Source: Uranotaenia lowii (lineage: Eukaryota; Arthropoda; Insecta; Diptera; Culicidae). Taken from it: DNA of 64,000 nt. Below are positions 33,501 through 44,598 of this stretch, one piece after another. How positions within the stretch are numbered: the stretch's first letter is position 1; every line of letters begins with the position of its first letter. A model generated the notes under the pieces. That model did no database searches. It was given only the letters and a program-made list of their open reading frames with translations, and was not told the DNA's origin. Both the position numbers and the translations under genes were made by a program. The DNA is taken from NCBI RefSeq assembly GCF_029784155.1, contig NC_073693.1:160624031-160688030 (forward strand). The letters are read 5' to 3'.

Positions 33501-34858
33501 TCATTGCTATATCCTTAATAAGTTTTTCTCCGGAATAAATTAATGCTTGGTACTTCAATTCCACTGAATGCTGTTCAACCAAAAGACCTCGATTTACAAA
33601 GACATTTACAATAATTTTGAATATCCGAATACAATAATGAAATAATTACATATAAATATGTAAAACAAAAAAACACTTTTCATGTTAAGTTTGTACTTGA
33701 ATTGTGTGAGCAAACAAACAGTAAACGTGTAAACAGTTTTTTGGTGAATGATTTTAAAAAATGAGTTAAGTTTATTTTATCAAATTCTTTTTTGAGCCCA
33801 ACAATTTTTAGATGAAGAAATAATGTATACATTTTTTGTAAAAGTTGATAGTTTGCACTTGCTCTAGTCTACTTTCTCAATTGAAAATTCTTCCGGAAAT
33901 GCATATCCTCACTTTTTGTTATTAAAAAGTAGATTATTTTATTGATAACTTCAATCCTCTATAAATAAACAAAATAGAATAGAATAGACTCTTGTTCAGT
34001 TAATGTGTATAGCGTTCTAGGCGTATTGGATTATACGAAATTGAATGTAAAGCTTCCCAATTTCATATTTTCAATCGTCCGCAAAATGTCATAACATTAT
34101 TTCATATTTATCTTTACCAAATTCATATTTCTGGACAACAATTTACTACTTAAATTCACACGAATTAAAAGTGTTTTTAATATTTGAAATCGTTTATATG
34201 GTTTTGATTCGATCGATAAAATATCAATCCGTGTCACATCTAGGCGTCATTTATTACCATGTGCTGTGTACAAATAAGCAAAAAAAACACATCTACGTTG
34301 CATATCGCCCCCACTTGCATAAGAAATATAGGTACTTGGTTGAGAAATAGGCGCCTTATTTTTAATTTTTTCCAGCGATCAATGAACAGTATGCTTTGGT
34401 TACTATTATCTTGCAACGACGTTTGCTAGCGACGCTTCGCCCATGGAGACGAAAAACAAACCCCTCGAAGAAATGAAAATCTCTAAAAATGGATGCCTGA
34501 CTTTTCAATTTCAGATTTTAGGCGCCAAAATATTCTCACTGATCAGTATGCTATGCCATGGTTACTATCTTCTAACGACGTCTGCTCGCGACGCCTCGAC
34601 CTTGGAGACGTAAAAACAAACCGCCCAAAGGAAAAAAAAATCTCGAAAAAATGGAAGCCATGACTTTTATTTCATTCAAAAAACGACAAATTTAATTATT
34701 ACGGACAATTGATGCGACTTTGTGTTGTTTTTATTCGATATAAACCGATTCGCATGGCTACAGAATATTCTAAAAATAATTTCATTCGAACCTTTTGGAT
34801 AATTTCGGAGGAATTGTAGTACTACAAACACCGTTACAAGAGAATTATATATAATAGA
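30501..34858 (-). mobile_element. Non-autonomous Helitron, large family, copy 1
   Basis: On the minus strand the 5' end is TCTATTATATATAATTCTC (34858) and the 3' end is GGGTCTGCTAG (30501). The 3' end is preceded by a hairpin (GGTAA...TTTACC). The element lies between A (30500) and T (34859) with no target duplication, as for Helitrons. It carries no Rep/helicase frame. It aligns with copy 2 at 40433-46308 and is interrupted by a 1779-bp insertion at 31604-33382. The right end could be a few bases further. Confidence 0.85.
31604..33382 (+). mobile_element. Retroposon-like insertion with 24-bp target duplication and (ATTAGTG)3 tail
   Basis: A 24-bp sequence of the Helitron (31580-31603) is repeated perfectly at 33383-33406. 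The Helitron copy at 40.4 kb shows the uninterrupted site (about 41530). The insert ends in three ATTAGTG units, the kind of short-repeat tail that target-primed reverse transcription leaves. It contains a 17-base G run (32271-32287). It also holds a 76-codon plus-strand open stretch (about 31998-32240: SAKEFDLTNISPSKQNG, then GKKLSWISISEDWFGLGRF, then a TAA) of unknown origin. No reverse transcriptase is present. Confidence 0.72.
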
Positions 34859-34862
34859 TAGA

Positions 34863-36090
34863 TCTGTATAAATTTTTAAATTATTACAATTTATTTATTA
34901 CTTTGAGCCAATTGGGACTTCTTCCACTATAGCCAGATTTTTTTTTAATTTGAAATATTTACTAATTGATTTGTTTAATTTTACCTAGACGAATGATTTT
35001 ATACAACGGGGGTTATCACTTCGAATTTTTTTTATCCATGTTGAAAATGCCTTTTTGAATTGTTTTGAAGTGAAATATTGCTAATTTGATAAATTCATGA
35101 CGTTATTAAAGAATTTTTTACTGGAAAAGTCTGCTACCAAGCATGCTTAGAAAATAAAGCAATTGCTAGGAGATTTGTCGAGCAATTGCTTCAGATTTGA
35201 GCTTTATTCATACCAAACTAGCTTGTTCTAAAAGTAAAAGCTCCTGACTGAGAAAACAGCTGTCAACAAAATTTTATTCATAACAACCGAAGCAATTGCT
35301 TTAAGCGACTGCTCGACTGCTCGACTGCTCGATTTAGTTTAGCAAAAGCAGTTTTTTTCATACCACCCATGGTGTCGCTAGTGTGCTTAAAAGCTCCCAT
35401 GGTCAGTGATAACACCAGATCTTGACGTTCCATGCATATCTGAATCATTTGGCAAAACAATAAAATTCCAATTTTTCCGATTACCTTACGTCAACTTTTT
35501 GATGATTTTTGAGGGTCGAAAACAAAAACTTTAAAGCACTGAGGCACTCCTGAATCAAGTTCGATTGAGTTGAAATTTTGCCCAGGTCAGTTTTTGGACC
35601 AATCTACAAAATGTATATGGTCGATTTTCAAAATTCGGTCAATAACTTTTTTCCCATACATCAAATGCCACCCTACTGTATTTATATAGGCTTGAGAAGA
35701 TGAACAGTATTTAAATTGTTGATCTACACAGAAGACTGAACACATTGAGAACCAAATACGAGATTCCTATTTTTCGCTTCCCGGTAGTGTATTACATTGG
35801 TATAAGTTTAATAATGCAACTTTATTTTACAAAATTATTCATAATACTTCCGGTAACAACAAAAAAAAACCTAGTTTTTAGAAATTAGTCCAGTGGTTTC
35901 TAAGATAAAGAGTTTCAAATTTTGGTGTTTTGTGGCTTGAATTCTTTCCCGGTCCTCAATGTACTAAAACAACAGAATGAATTTATTTGGATTCCACTGT
36001 ATTTGTTGAAAGTTCCACTGCCTAATACGTATCTAATCAAATTTAATCAAGGCCTTTGATTCGAGGAAACCGAAGCTCATTCCATAAATT
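34863..36090. other. AT-rich DNA between Helitron copy 1 and FREP-B
   Basis: The stretch includes the right inverted repeat of the putative transposon (to 35429) and a short CTCGACTG triplication near 35310-35330. No gene is seen. The FREP-B 3' untranslated region should lie in its last hundred bases; an ATTAAA is present on the minus strand near 36045. Confidence 0.4.
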
Positions 36091-36094
36091 CTTT

Positions 36095-37212
36095 TCAATT
36101 GCGAACTCTTCTGATCATCATTCTGGTTTTCTTCAGCCGGTGTGTATCACCCTTCCACAATCTCCAGACAACTATCTTATTAGCTGAGCCGGCAGGATCA
36201 TATCGGGCATTCAAATTACTGAGATGACAACCCCTGTACCACCAGGCGCCCAAATAAACGGATGCGCAGTGCGATTCATGTTCGTCGTTATCGCGGTCGA
36301 AGGTAGAAAAAGAACCCGACTTGTGATAGGTTAAGCTATCATTCGCCGTTCCGCTGAAGGTGCCCAATTTCTCTAGATTATACTTCAAGGACTCTCCACC
36401 GATGGCAAAAGAAGAGTATCTGGCAACAGCTTTTTCCCCTTTGAAGTCCTCAATCACAACTGCTAGCTCGTACTGATCCGAATATGTAATCTGAAGAGAG
36501 AAAAATGCGTAAAAATCTAAAAGTAGATAAATTGTTAAAATCAGTAAAAACCTTATGAATGTTTTCCAAGCCGAGCCAAAATTCTCCCTCAAGGGATCCG
36601 AATCCATTTTTGTACTCTTCCCACCCACGAAAGAATTCAACTGCCCCATTGAAGCGATTCTGGAACACCAACCATCCGCCTCCCTCGAATTCTTGGTCGC
36701 AGAAAACTTCCATCGGGTGATCCAATCCGGGAGACACATTGATGAGGTAGCGTCCCGATTTACGGGATTCGATTTGGTCACAAGATACAGGTAACGCTGA
36801 TCACGGAGAAAGCACATCAAAAACCAACAATTGAAAAATTAGAAATGAAACTCACCGGTTCTTTTGCCACATTCGGATTCGACAAGGCGCGTTTGCATAT
36901 CGAGTATATTTTTACGGATTTTCAAATAGCTTTCCATAATCGAAGTATCAGTTTTTACAACTCTGCAACGGAATTAAACATAATTTAGTGTTCTCAATGT
37001 TAAACTTTCAACCAAAAGAAACTAAAACAATCATACGAGGTTATTAATTCCCAGCACATTACCTAAATATCTTATACTTACGCATTGCTAAGTGATTCCA
37101 GACTTGCAGATAAGATCTCAAATCCATACCCTGTACATCCGGTAGAATCTTTTGCAGCCGAAGAAACCGCACTAGATGCTAACGCCACTAAAGCCGGCAA
37201 GAAATATATCAT
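36095..37212 (-). CDS. Fibrinogen-related protein FREP-B (4 exons, 292 aa)
   Basis: Exons (minus) are 37212-37082, 36962-36856, 36796-36552 and 36490-36095, all GT-AG with matching phases. The protein starts MIYFLPALVALASSAVSSAA, a signal peptide. Residues 44-78 form a short amphipathic, coiled-coil-like stem. The fibrinogen domain spans about 82-292 with C85/C112 as first disulfide, GGWLVFQNRF, GEFWLGLENIHK, a calcium loop DRDND, and the second cysteine pair present (HCAS and GCHLS). It is a secreted FREP of typical short length, probably a multimerising pattern-recognition lectin. It lies opposite in strand to FREP-A and FREP-C. Intron 3 (after NIHK) is unique to this paralogue. Confidence 0.92.
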
Positions 37213-37517
37213 GGTGCAGTTTTACTCTGCAAGAAGAGATCAAATGGAATTAGCCCGCACCTAATACCCTGATGCCCGTGACTGTTTCGTTTCTGGCGGG
37301 AACGCATATTTATACCATACATCGGCAGTGTTTGACTTTTTTGAACCTTTTTTTTCTGGATAAACTTTTGCCGTAGTTCTGCAGCTTCCAAAGGGGGAAC
37401 CCCAATTCTGGTAATCTTTGCTTCTACTGAGAATGACAAATTAGGCCGAGAAAATATATCACCATCAATAAACGACGAATAAGATAACAGCATCAAGAGT
37501 GCAGACATGGAGACCAA
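37209..37517 (-). other. Open frame across the FREP-B promoter (102 aa)
   Basis: The frame starts MVSMSALLMLLSYSSFIDG, which looks like a signal peptide, and runs through the TATA box and leader of FREP-B to stop next to its ATG. It could be a shadow, or the first exon of a decayed neighbouring paralogue. I recognise no domain. Confidence 0.2.
37307..37314 (-). promoter_or_regulatory. TATA box and initiator of FREP-B
   Basis: TATAAATA on the minus strand is followed 31 bp downstream by an arthropod-type initiator CAGTCA (37284-37279). This predicts a 5' untranslated leader of about 70 nt to the ATG at 37212. Confidence 0.65.
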
Positions 37518-37529
37518 TAACGGTTAGTG

Positions 37530-37845
37530 GTTCGTAAGAGAAATTCCTCAGAATCAGTAAACAATAAATCTTGTTTATCTGCGGAAACTTAAACAGTTGA
37601 TCATTAAACAATTGTATGTTAGTCACCCGAACATTTATTTATCAGTTGATTTGTGGCAGTTAAAATTCTTCTGATGTAACATAAACGAGAAATAGAAATT
37701 TAAAACACATTTCGAATTGTTTTGAACTTGTTTCTTCCATGAGGGTTTCAAATTTTTACAATCTTTCATGCAATTCTTCGACCATTCAGAGTTAAAGGTT
37801 CCACCCTAAAATGTACTTCAAACCATATAAATATAACGTTTAGAG
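37530..37845. other. AT-rich DNA, nothing recognised
   Basis: This lies upstream of FREP-B, between its promoter and the MITE at 37846. Confidence 0.4.
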
Positions 37846-39561
37846 TACCGTAAAACGGGATCACCGGGTGTGCATAAAATTTTTCCACATAATCATCAAT
37901 AACTAAGTCTTAAGTTAAAATATCTCATAACTTTTTTCTACGTTTAAAAACCTACACGTTGAGTATCAAACTGGGAAAAACTTGGTTTGTTTTTGAAAAT
38001 TTCAAATGTAAGTAAAAATGAAAATAACTCTTGAAATATCTATTTTTTCGAAGGCTCGCAAAGAAACACCCTTCCTGATGAAATCAAAGGGTTTAGAAGC
38101 AGCAGGTTGATTTATATGACAGTTCAACTTTTTTTCATAGTGAATTTATAGTTTAGGTCTAAAGTTTAGATCTTTTAGATTGTTTAGATCTGTCTAAATT
38201 ATGAATGTTCGATTAATAGTTAACGAACTATTAACAAAAGAAAGTGTCTTATTTCTAAAATAACTAAGCTTTAGGACAAAAAGTTAAAAACCCTATCAAA
38301 TGTTCAAGTATGAAGGAAAAATCCAAAGGAAAATTGTGCGAGGGCCTAGAAAATTGAATGAAGGCAAAATTTCTTATTTTTTTTTGTAGATAAATTTCAA
38401 AAGTAATGTTAAAAATTTAGCTCCTTAATTTATGAAGCGTCATTGTCCATCTTCCGATTTTAATTGTTATTTGGCCTAAACACAAGAACTGCCTTAGTTT
38501 ATCAATTATTAGCATACACAGCAAAATGTTGCTGGTTTTTGTCCCGCTGACTCTCCAGCAAAATTTCCAGTAATTTGAATTGCTGGAAATAACAGCAAAC
38601 GTTAATGCTGGTTCCAGCAATTCAAATTGCTGGAAAGCCAGCAATTTCTTTCAAAACAACCAGCTGTATTTAGTACCAAATTTATATTTCAATTCTAAAT
38701 TAAATATTAATTACTGCCTGTGCACATAATGAGCAATGAAAAAGAATTTGTATCTTTCATTTTTAAATTATGTTTGCATTTATTTCCAAGATTTTTTTTT
38801 TAATTTTCCAACACCGGCCCTGGAGTGGCAGCTTTGTGCCAAAGTGTTGATCATTCGCAACCTGAGAAAAGAGTTCTGATTAGTATCTTTTATGACATCT
38901 GTCCAATAAAAACTCACCCTTGACTTATGTCCGGTTGCTAGAATATAGAGGAACATGAAAATAATTATATTAATCTAACTAATCTAATCTAATTCGTAAA
39001 ATAGAGTCTCTCCTTGCTTCAGCGTACGAAAACAAACAAACTCCAATGTGACAACTCGATTGCTGATTTTCCAGCAAACTAGATCAATTGCTGGAAAGTC
39101 CAGCAATTTGAAAACCGATTGCTGATTTTTCAGCAAAAATGACAAAAACACAACCGATTGCTGAAAAATCCAGCAATTCGAAAACCGATTGCTGGTTTCC
39201 AGCGAACATTTGGATTGCTGAACATTTCCAGCAATTTTTTTTGCTGGAAACCGAGGCAAAAATTTACTGTGTATGTTCATATTATGAAGGTGTTTTGTAT
39301 CTTTTATGACCAAGAAAACTCATTAAAACCGTCAAAATAGAGACTGATCAATGTTACCCCAAAGCATCAAATTCTAAACAAAGAAAAAATGGATTTTTAA
39401 ATCAAATTCAAAGAAGTCTAATGAATTTTTGCAACCATGTTTGACGTTTACAGAAGTTCAGTAATGGTTTTAAAAATATGAAACATGCCAAATTCCCCTT
39501 AAAAGAAAAAATAATCGAGAAATATTGAAAAAAGTTTACAATCTTACCCCATTTAACGGTA
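37846..39561. mobile_element. MITE-like element with TACCGTAAAAC ends, copy 2
   Basis: The ends TACCGTAAAACGGG and CCATTTAACGGTA are inverted. It aligns with copy 1 (3888-4831) throughout, including the interior block with AAACATGCCA and AATAATCGA motifs. It is interrupted at 38517 by a nested MITE, for which copy 1 serves as the empty site. Confidence 0.75.
38517..39271. mobile_element. 755-bp nested MITE with TA target duplication
   Basis: The ends are CACAGCAAAATG and TTTACTGTG, and the element is flanked by TA on both sides (38515-38516 and 39272-39273). Both ends are filled with CCAGCAAT/ATTGCTGG palindromes. The TA target and CAC(A/T)G ends suit a Tc1/mariner-type non-autonomous element. 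There is no transposase frame. Confidence 0.85.
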
Positions 39562-40134
39562 CCTTTGTTTATTTTCATTTTTTTTTTCATGAAATTCACA
39601 CACACTAAATTATTGAAAAAAAACTTTGATTATTTATTTTTTTCAATTAGAGCTTATCGCTTGCCAAACCAACCAATTTATGTTTTCAAATTTCTCAGCA
39701 CCACAGTCCTTTGAGGCAGATTGAGCTTTTTCGCTATCTGATCAAAGAATTTTTTTAAACGCCTTTCCACTTGCTTGGAGGCCATTTTAACTAAAGCCCT
39801 AGGGCTTTAATTTTAACAACAGAAGAGCTAGAGCCGAAAACAAAGTAGGCAAATTATTCGACTCAGTTGTTGCAACAAAAATAGGTGTTTGTCCTTTTTT
39901 ATTTTTTCAAATAATGCATTATGGGATTAATGTTACGTCGAAGGCTCTTTTTGGTCCACGACTCAATTCAAAATCATCGTTATGAGTACCTAAGGTTGAT
40001 AAATTTCGCCCTTCATGTTTGACCTGACTAGTTTTTTCAATCAGCACAGAACGGCTTCGTACTCCATTGACGGAACTTCCACTACTTGCATGGCGGATAA
40101 AAACGATAATAGATAATATATAATATATAAAAGA
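39562..40134. other. AT-rich DNA
   Basis: No gene is seen. The last 50 bp (GATAATAGATAATATATAATA...) resemble a Helitron 5' end and may be a truncated copy. Confidence 0.35.
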
Positions 40135-40432
40135 CTAGCTGACCCGGTAAACTTTGTTTTACCTTCTAAAGTATAAATCGTAAATAATGTTTAATTTTAT
40201 CTACACGTCCTTTACTGCATCGTGCTCGCGAATAGATTCTTATGGAAATCGTAACAAATAAAGATGAATTTGTATTGGGACCCCCTTTCATAAAAAGTGA
40301 GATTGTTGAAACTATTATACAAACCATCTCTGACCCAAAAAACCCCTCGGATACCAAATTTCACTTCATTCCCACCGACCATTCATACGTGATGTTGTTA
40401 CAAAGAAAATGCCTCCATTTTTATATATAAGA
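40135..40432 (-). mobile_element. Short Helitron (298 bp)
   Basis: On the minus strand it runs from TCTTATATATAAAAATGG to a 3' hairpin (GGTAAA...TTTACC) followed by GGGTCAGCTAG. It is flanked by A at 40134. Its 5' end directly abuts the 3' CTAG of the next Helitron with no bases between them. Confidence 0.82.
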
Positions 40433-43373
40433 CTAGCAGACCCGGTAAACTTCGCCTTACCATGTTCAACTTGGCGTCCATTTTCTATTTTTCCTAGTTT
40501 TCTTTATATTTCCCTTCTTTCCCTTTACTCGAATCGTTCTGCTCAATTCTATCAAAATTAAACCAAAGAATTTAAACTCAACGGGTCTTTTAAAATCCAA
40601 TTTTTGTAACTTGTTCAATAAATAACTGTATGTTGATAATATGTATGTTTCATTTGCTGTAATCCATTCAGTAGTTTTTTCCATTTTGTTATATTGTTTT
40701 TAATATCGGGACAATTTTTGGAGTATTTGCCGAATATTTTGCCTAACGCAGCGCTTTTAGCTCCCAATTAGCTTTGGATGGTGTTTTTTTTTTAGAGCTG
40801 AAGAATTTAAAAAACATAAGAAAAGATTTTTTACTAACCATTTTCAAACAGCTTTTTATTCACCATCCTCATCCTTCGAAGCAGTTTGAATCAAGATCCA
40901 TATTTTCACAAAAATCATTTCCAAAAAGATTCGCCTGATACTTAAGTTATAGACTTTACACATTTCAACTTAAAGTGCTTCCAAACAGCACTTGTCATGA
41001 CATAAAATCTGGCGATTTTGGGTATTGCAAATTCTTTTTTTTTTATTCAAGCAAAAAATGCATATTAATTCCTTTGAACTTTAACCCAATGAATCAAAGA
41101 AACGATTGGTTTTGAAAAGAGGAAAACATATGTTTATCACCCATTATTTTAAAGATTTTAATTGAAGCAGTTCTGATTTCAAAATTTCCTGAACATTGTT
41201 GGTGGTGATCTGCGATTTCATTTAGACTTATGTCATATTTTTGAGATTTAATAACATTTAATTGGAAAGCAGTTTTTTTTTAAATTTAATACATCGAAAA
41301 AAAAAATCTGTTCAGGCTTCGTGAGTTCATTTTGTTTCCTGGAAATTATCATATAAACAAAACTTTAATAAAAATTATTTGTCTTTTTTACTGTAAATGT
41401 TAATTTTCAAAAATGAAACACCGGTTAAATCCTTACGAATATCACCTCAGTTCAATTTTCATATTCTCTGAAAAAAGTAATATTTTCAAAAAAAAAATAT
41501 TAGTTATGTTGACAAAAAGAAATATCGGAGTATACATTTATCCAATTTATTGGGGCAAGTGAAATCACATAGTTCTTTTTCAGATGCGTCAGTGAAAAGA
41601 CTTTAAAATGAATTTAATACTTGTTCTTGTTTGTCTGTTTTATCAACTTTCATTGATATATCCTAAGTTTTTCTCCGGAATAAATTAATGCTTGGTACTT
41701 CAATTTCACTAAATGCTGTTCAACCAAAAGACCTTGATTTACAAAGATCTTTATAATAATTTTGAATATCCGCTTCAGATTCAATACTCGGGATATCCAT
41801 TCTGGCCATTTAGGAGATAAAATTCTTAAATTGTAGATGTTTCATTGCTAAATGGCGCGTTTTCACTTATTCCACCTAAGAAATTACAGGAATTAATACT
41901 ATTTTTAACACTTGCAAGTCATATTAAAAGTTCATCATAAAAATCTTCTGCCCCTGGAATATCAATCACAAAAAAAACTTTTCAACAAAAAAGCGAATTA
42001 AAAGTCTCTTCTATATAGCCAAAATATGTTAAACAAAAACACACTTTTCATGTTAACTTTGTACTTCAATTGTGTGTTAACAAACAGTAAACCTGTAAAC
42101 ATTTTTTGGTGAATGAGTTAAGTTTATTTAATCAAATTTTTTTTTGGGTCCAACAATTTTTAGATGAAGAAATAATGTATACATTTTTTGTAAAAGTTGA
42201 TAGTTTGCACTTGCTCTAGTCTATTTTCTTAATTGAAAATTCTTCCGGAAAATGCATATCCTCACTTTTGGTTATTAAAAAGTAGATTATTTTATTGATA
42301 ACTTCAATTTACGTTTGCGAAAAATCAAATAGTTCATTCGGCCTTTTAAAACTTCAATCCTATCTAATCTATTTCAAAGAACGCTTGTAGAGAGGACGAA
42401 TGACCAAGTTGGTTAAAATCCTCTATAAGTAAACAAAATAGAACAGAATAGACTTTTGTTCAGTTAATGTGTCTAGCGTTCTAGGCGTATTGGATTATAC
42501 GAAATTGAATTTAAACTTCCCAATTTTTTATTTTCAAACGTCCGCAAAGTGTCATGACATTATTTCATATTGATCTTTACCAAATTTATATTTTTTGGGC
42601 AACAATTTGCTACTTAAATTAACACGAATTAAAAATGGTTTTAATATTTGAAATCTTTTATATGGTTTTGATTCGATCGATAAAATATCAATCCGTGTCA
42701 CATCTAGGCGTCATTTATTACCAAGTGCTGTGTACAAATAAGCAAGAAAAAAAAAACACATCTTGGTTGCATATCGCCCCCACGTGCATAAGAAATATAG
42801 GTACTTATTTGAGACATAGGCGCCTAATTTTCAAATTTTTCCAGCGATCAATGAACAGTATGCTTTGGTTACTATTATCTTGCAACGACGTTTTCTAGCG
42901 ACGCCTCGCCCATGGAGACGAAAAACAAACCCCTCGAAGAAAAGAAAATCTCTAAAAATGGATGGCTGACTTTTCAATTTCAGATTTTGGCAAAACAAAT
43001 ATTATACCTATGTTTTATTCGATCAGCAAAATGTCAACCTGAGTCACATCTTGGCGTCATTCTTAACCATGTGCTCTAGAAATGAGCTAGGAATCGAGAA
43101 CAAAAAAAATCACATCGCCACCACTTGCATCGAAAATATGTTTGGTTGAGAAATACGCGCCAAAATATGCTCACTGATCAGTATGCTATGCCATGGTTAC
43201 TATCTTCTAACGACGTCTGCTCGCGACGCCTCGACCTTGGAGACGAAAAACAAACCGCCCAAAGAAAAAAAAATCTCGAAAAAATGGAAGCCATGACTTT
43301 TATTTCATTCAAAAAACTACAAATTTAATTATTACGGACAATTGATGCGACTTTGTGTTGTTTTTATTCGATA

Positions 43374-44598
43374 CTAGCTGATCCCGTACGAACTTCGTTT
43401 CGCTTTAAATCATTGGTACGTCAGAATGAGTTTAGAAAATGAATTCGAAACATTCTTTCGACAATTTTGGGGAAAAAATTCAACAGTGTTTAAATTTGCT
43501 ACTATTACTATTACTTGAAATTCAAATTAAACGGTTGATTGGCGTTTTATTAAAATTTATGTGAGAGTGTTTTCTTCTCAATCGGTTGCAAAATCTAGAC
43601 ATTATGGCAGTAACATGTACTATTTCTTTATGTGCACGACTCTTTTGCTTGACCTTCACACTCAAATTGGTATCAATTTACTGCCTCCAACAAAATTATT
43701 GCAAAAAACACTGAACTTTCAACCCTCTTTTTCTGTCCCATGGCGCGAAATTCGATAATTGAAACCAACTTTACGTTCCTAAAAACTCCCTTGTGCCATT
43801 TTTTCTTTTCAAACTATGTGTAAAATAACGTCAGGAACTTGAAAACAGTGAACAGTGAATATAGACGCCCTTTTCGCCGACCCTTGACACGGAACATGCT
43901 ACCTGGAGTCAATTTCTCATAGTTTATAGTTTTCATCTCAATCCGATGCATGATCACGACAATATCGCGAAACCAGTGAGCAACTGACATGGACGGCCTT
44001 TTTTTGACCACGATTCAAAACTTGACACCTGAAATCAATTATCTTTTCTGTTAAACTCCCATGTGTCAATTTTCATTACAATTCTATGCTCAATCAAGAG
44101 AATATCGTGAAAACAGTGAACAGATAATAACCTCTTTTGCCGACCCCTGAGTCAAGATTTGAAACCTGAAAGCAAAAGAGCGTCCCTCAAAACTCCTATG
44201 CGGAAATTTTCATCTCAATCCAATGTAGAATAACGTCAAAATCGCAAAAACATTAATCAGTGAATATGGACGACCCTTTTGGCCGACCCCTGACCCTAAA
44301 TTTGATAACTGCAATCGATTTCTCGTCTTTCAAAATACTCAAGTGCAAATTTTCAACACGATCAGACAAAAAATAACGTCAAAATCGTGAAAACCATATT
44401 TGTGTTGTATGGACGACCCCCTTCAGAAGGGGTCATCCAAAAATCTGAAAACATTTTTCATCCTTCCTGGACCTAATGAGTATCCATGCCGAATTTCAGA
44501 CCTCTAGCTCTCAAGACGGCTGAGTCTATAGAGGACAAACAAACAAACAAACAAACAAACAAACAAACATACAGATAATTGCTTTTTATATATATAGA
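43374..44598 (-). mobile_element. Helitron with 140-bp internal repeats, tandem member 1
   Basis: On the minus strand it runs from TCTATATATATAAAAAGC to GGGATCAGCTAG. Next to the 5' end is an (AAAC)n run (plus strand 44536-44570). The interior consists of diverged units carrying GGACGACCCC-type motifs every 130-145 bp. It is inserted between A (43373) and, across the tandem partner, T (46175). Copy 1 of the host Helitron has the empty site at 34740/34741. Confidence 0.87.

Larger units (their letters stand above)
29423..35429. mobile_element. Possible DNA transposon with 22-bp terminal inverted repeats, host of a Helitron
   Basis: A perfect 22-bp inverted repeat (29423-29444 and 35408-35429; core CAAGATCTGGTGTTATC) encloses 6.0 kb. 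Inside it, further blocks are inverted relative to each other (TTAGTTTGGTATGAATAAA near 30067 against its complement near 35205). If the Helitron at 30501-34858 is removed, about 1.65 kb with weak long inverted repeats remains. No target duplication is seen, so the call is tentative. Confidence 0.45.

Noticed and set aside
36450..36737. FREP-B as two frameshifted overlapping frames
   Set aside because: The apparent frame change is explained by a 61-bp GT-AG intron between 36552 and 36490, so the gene is intact.
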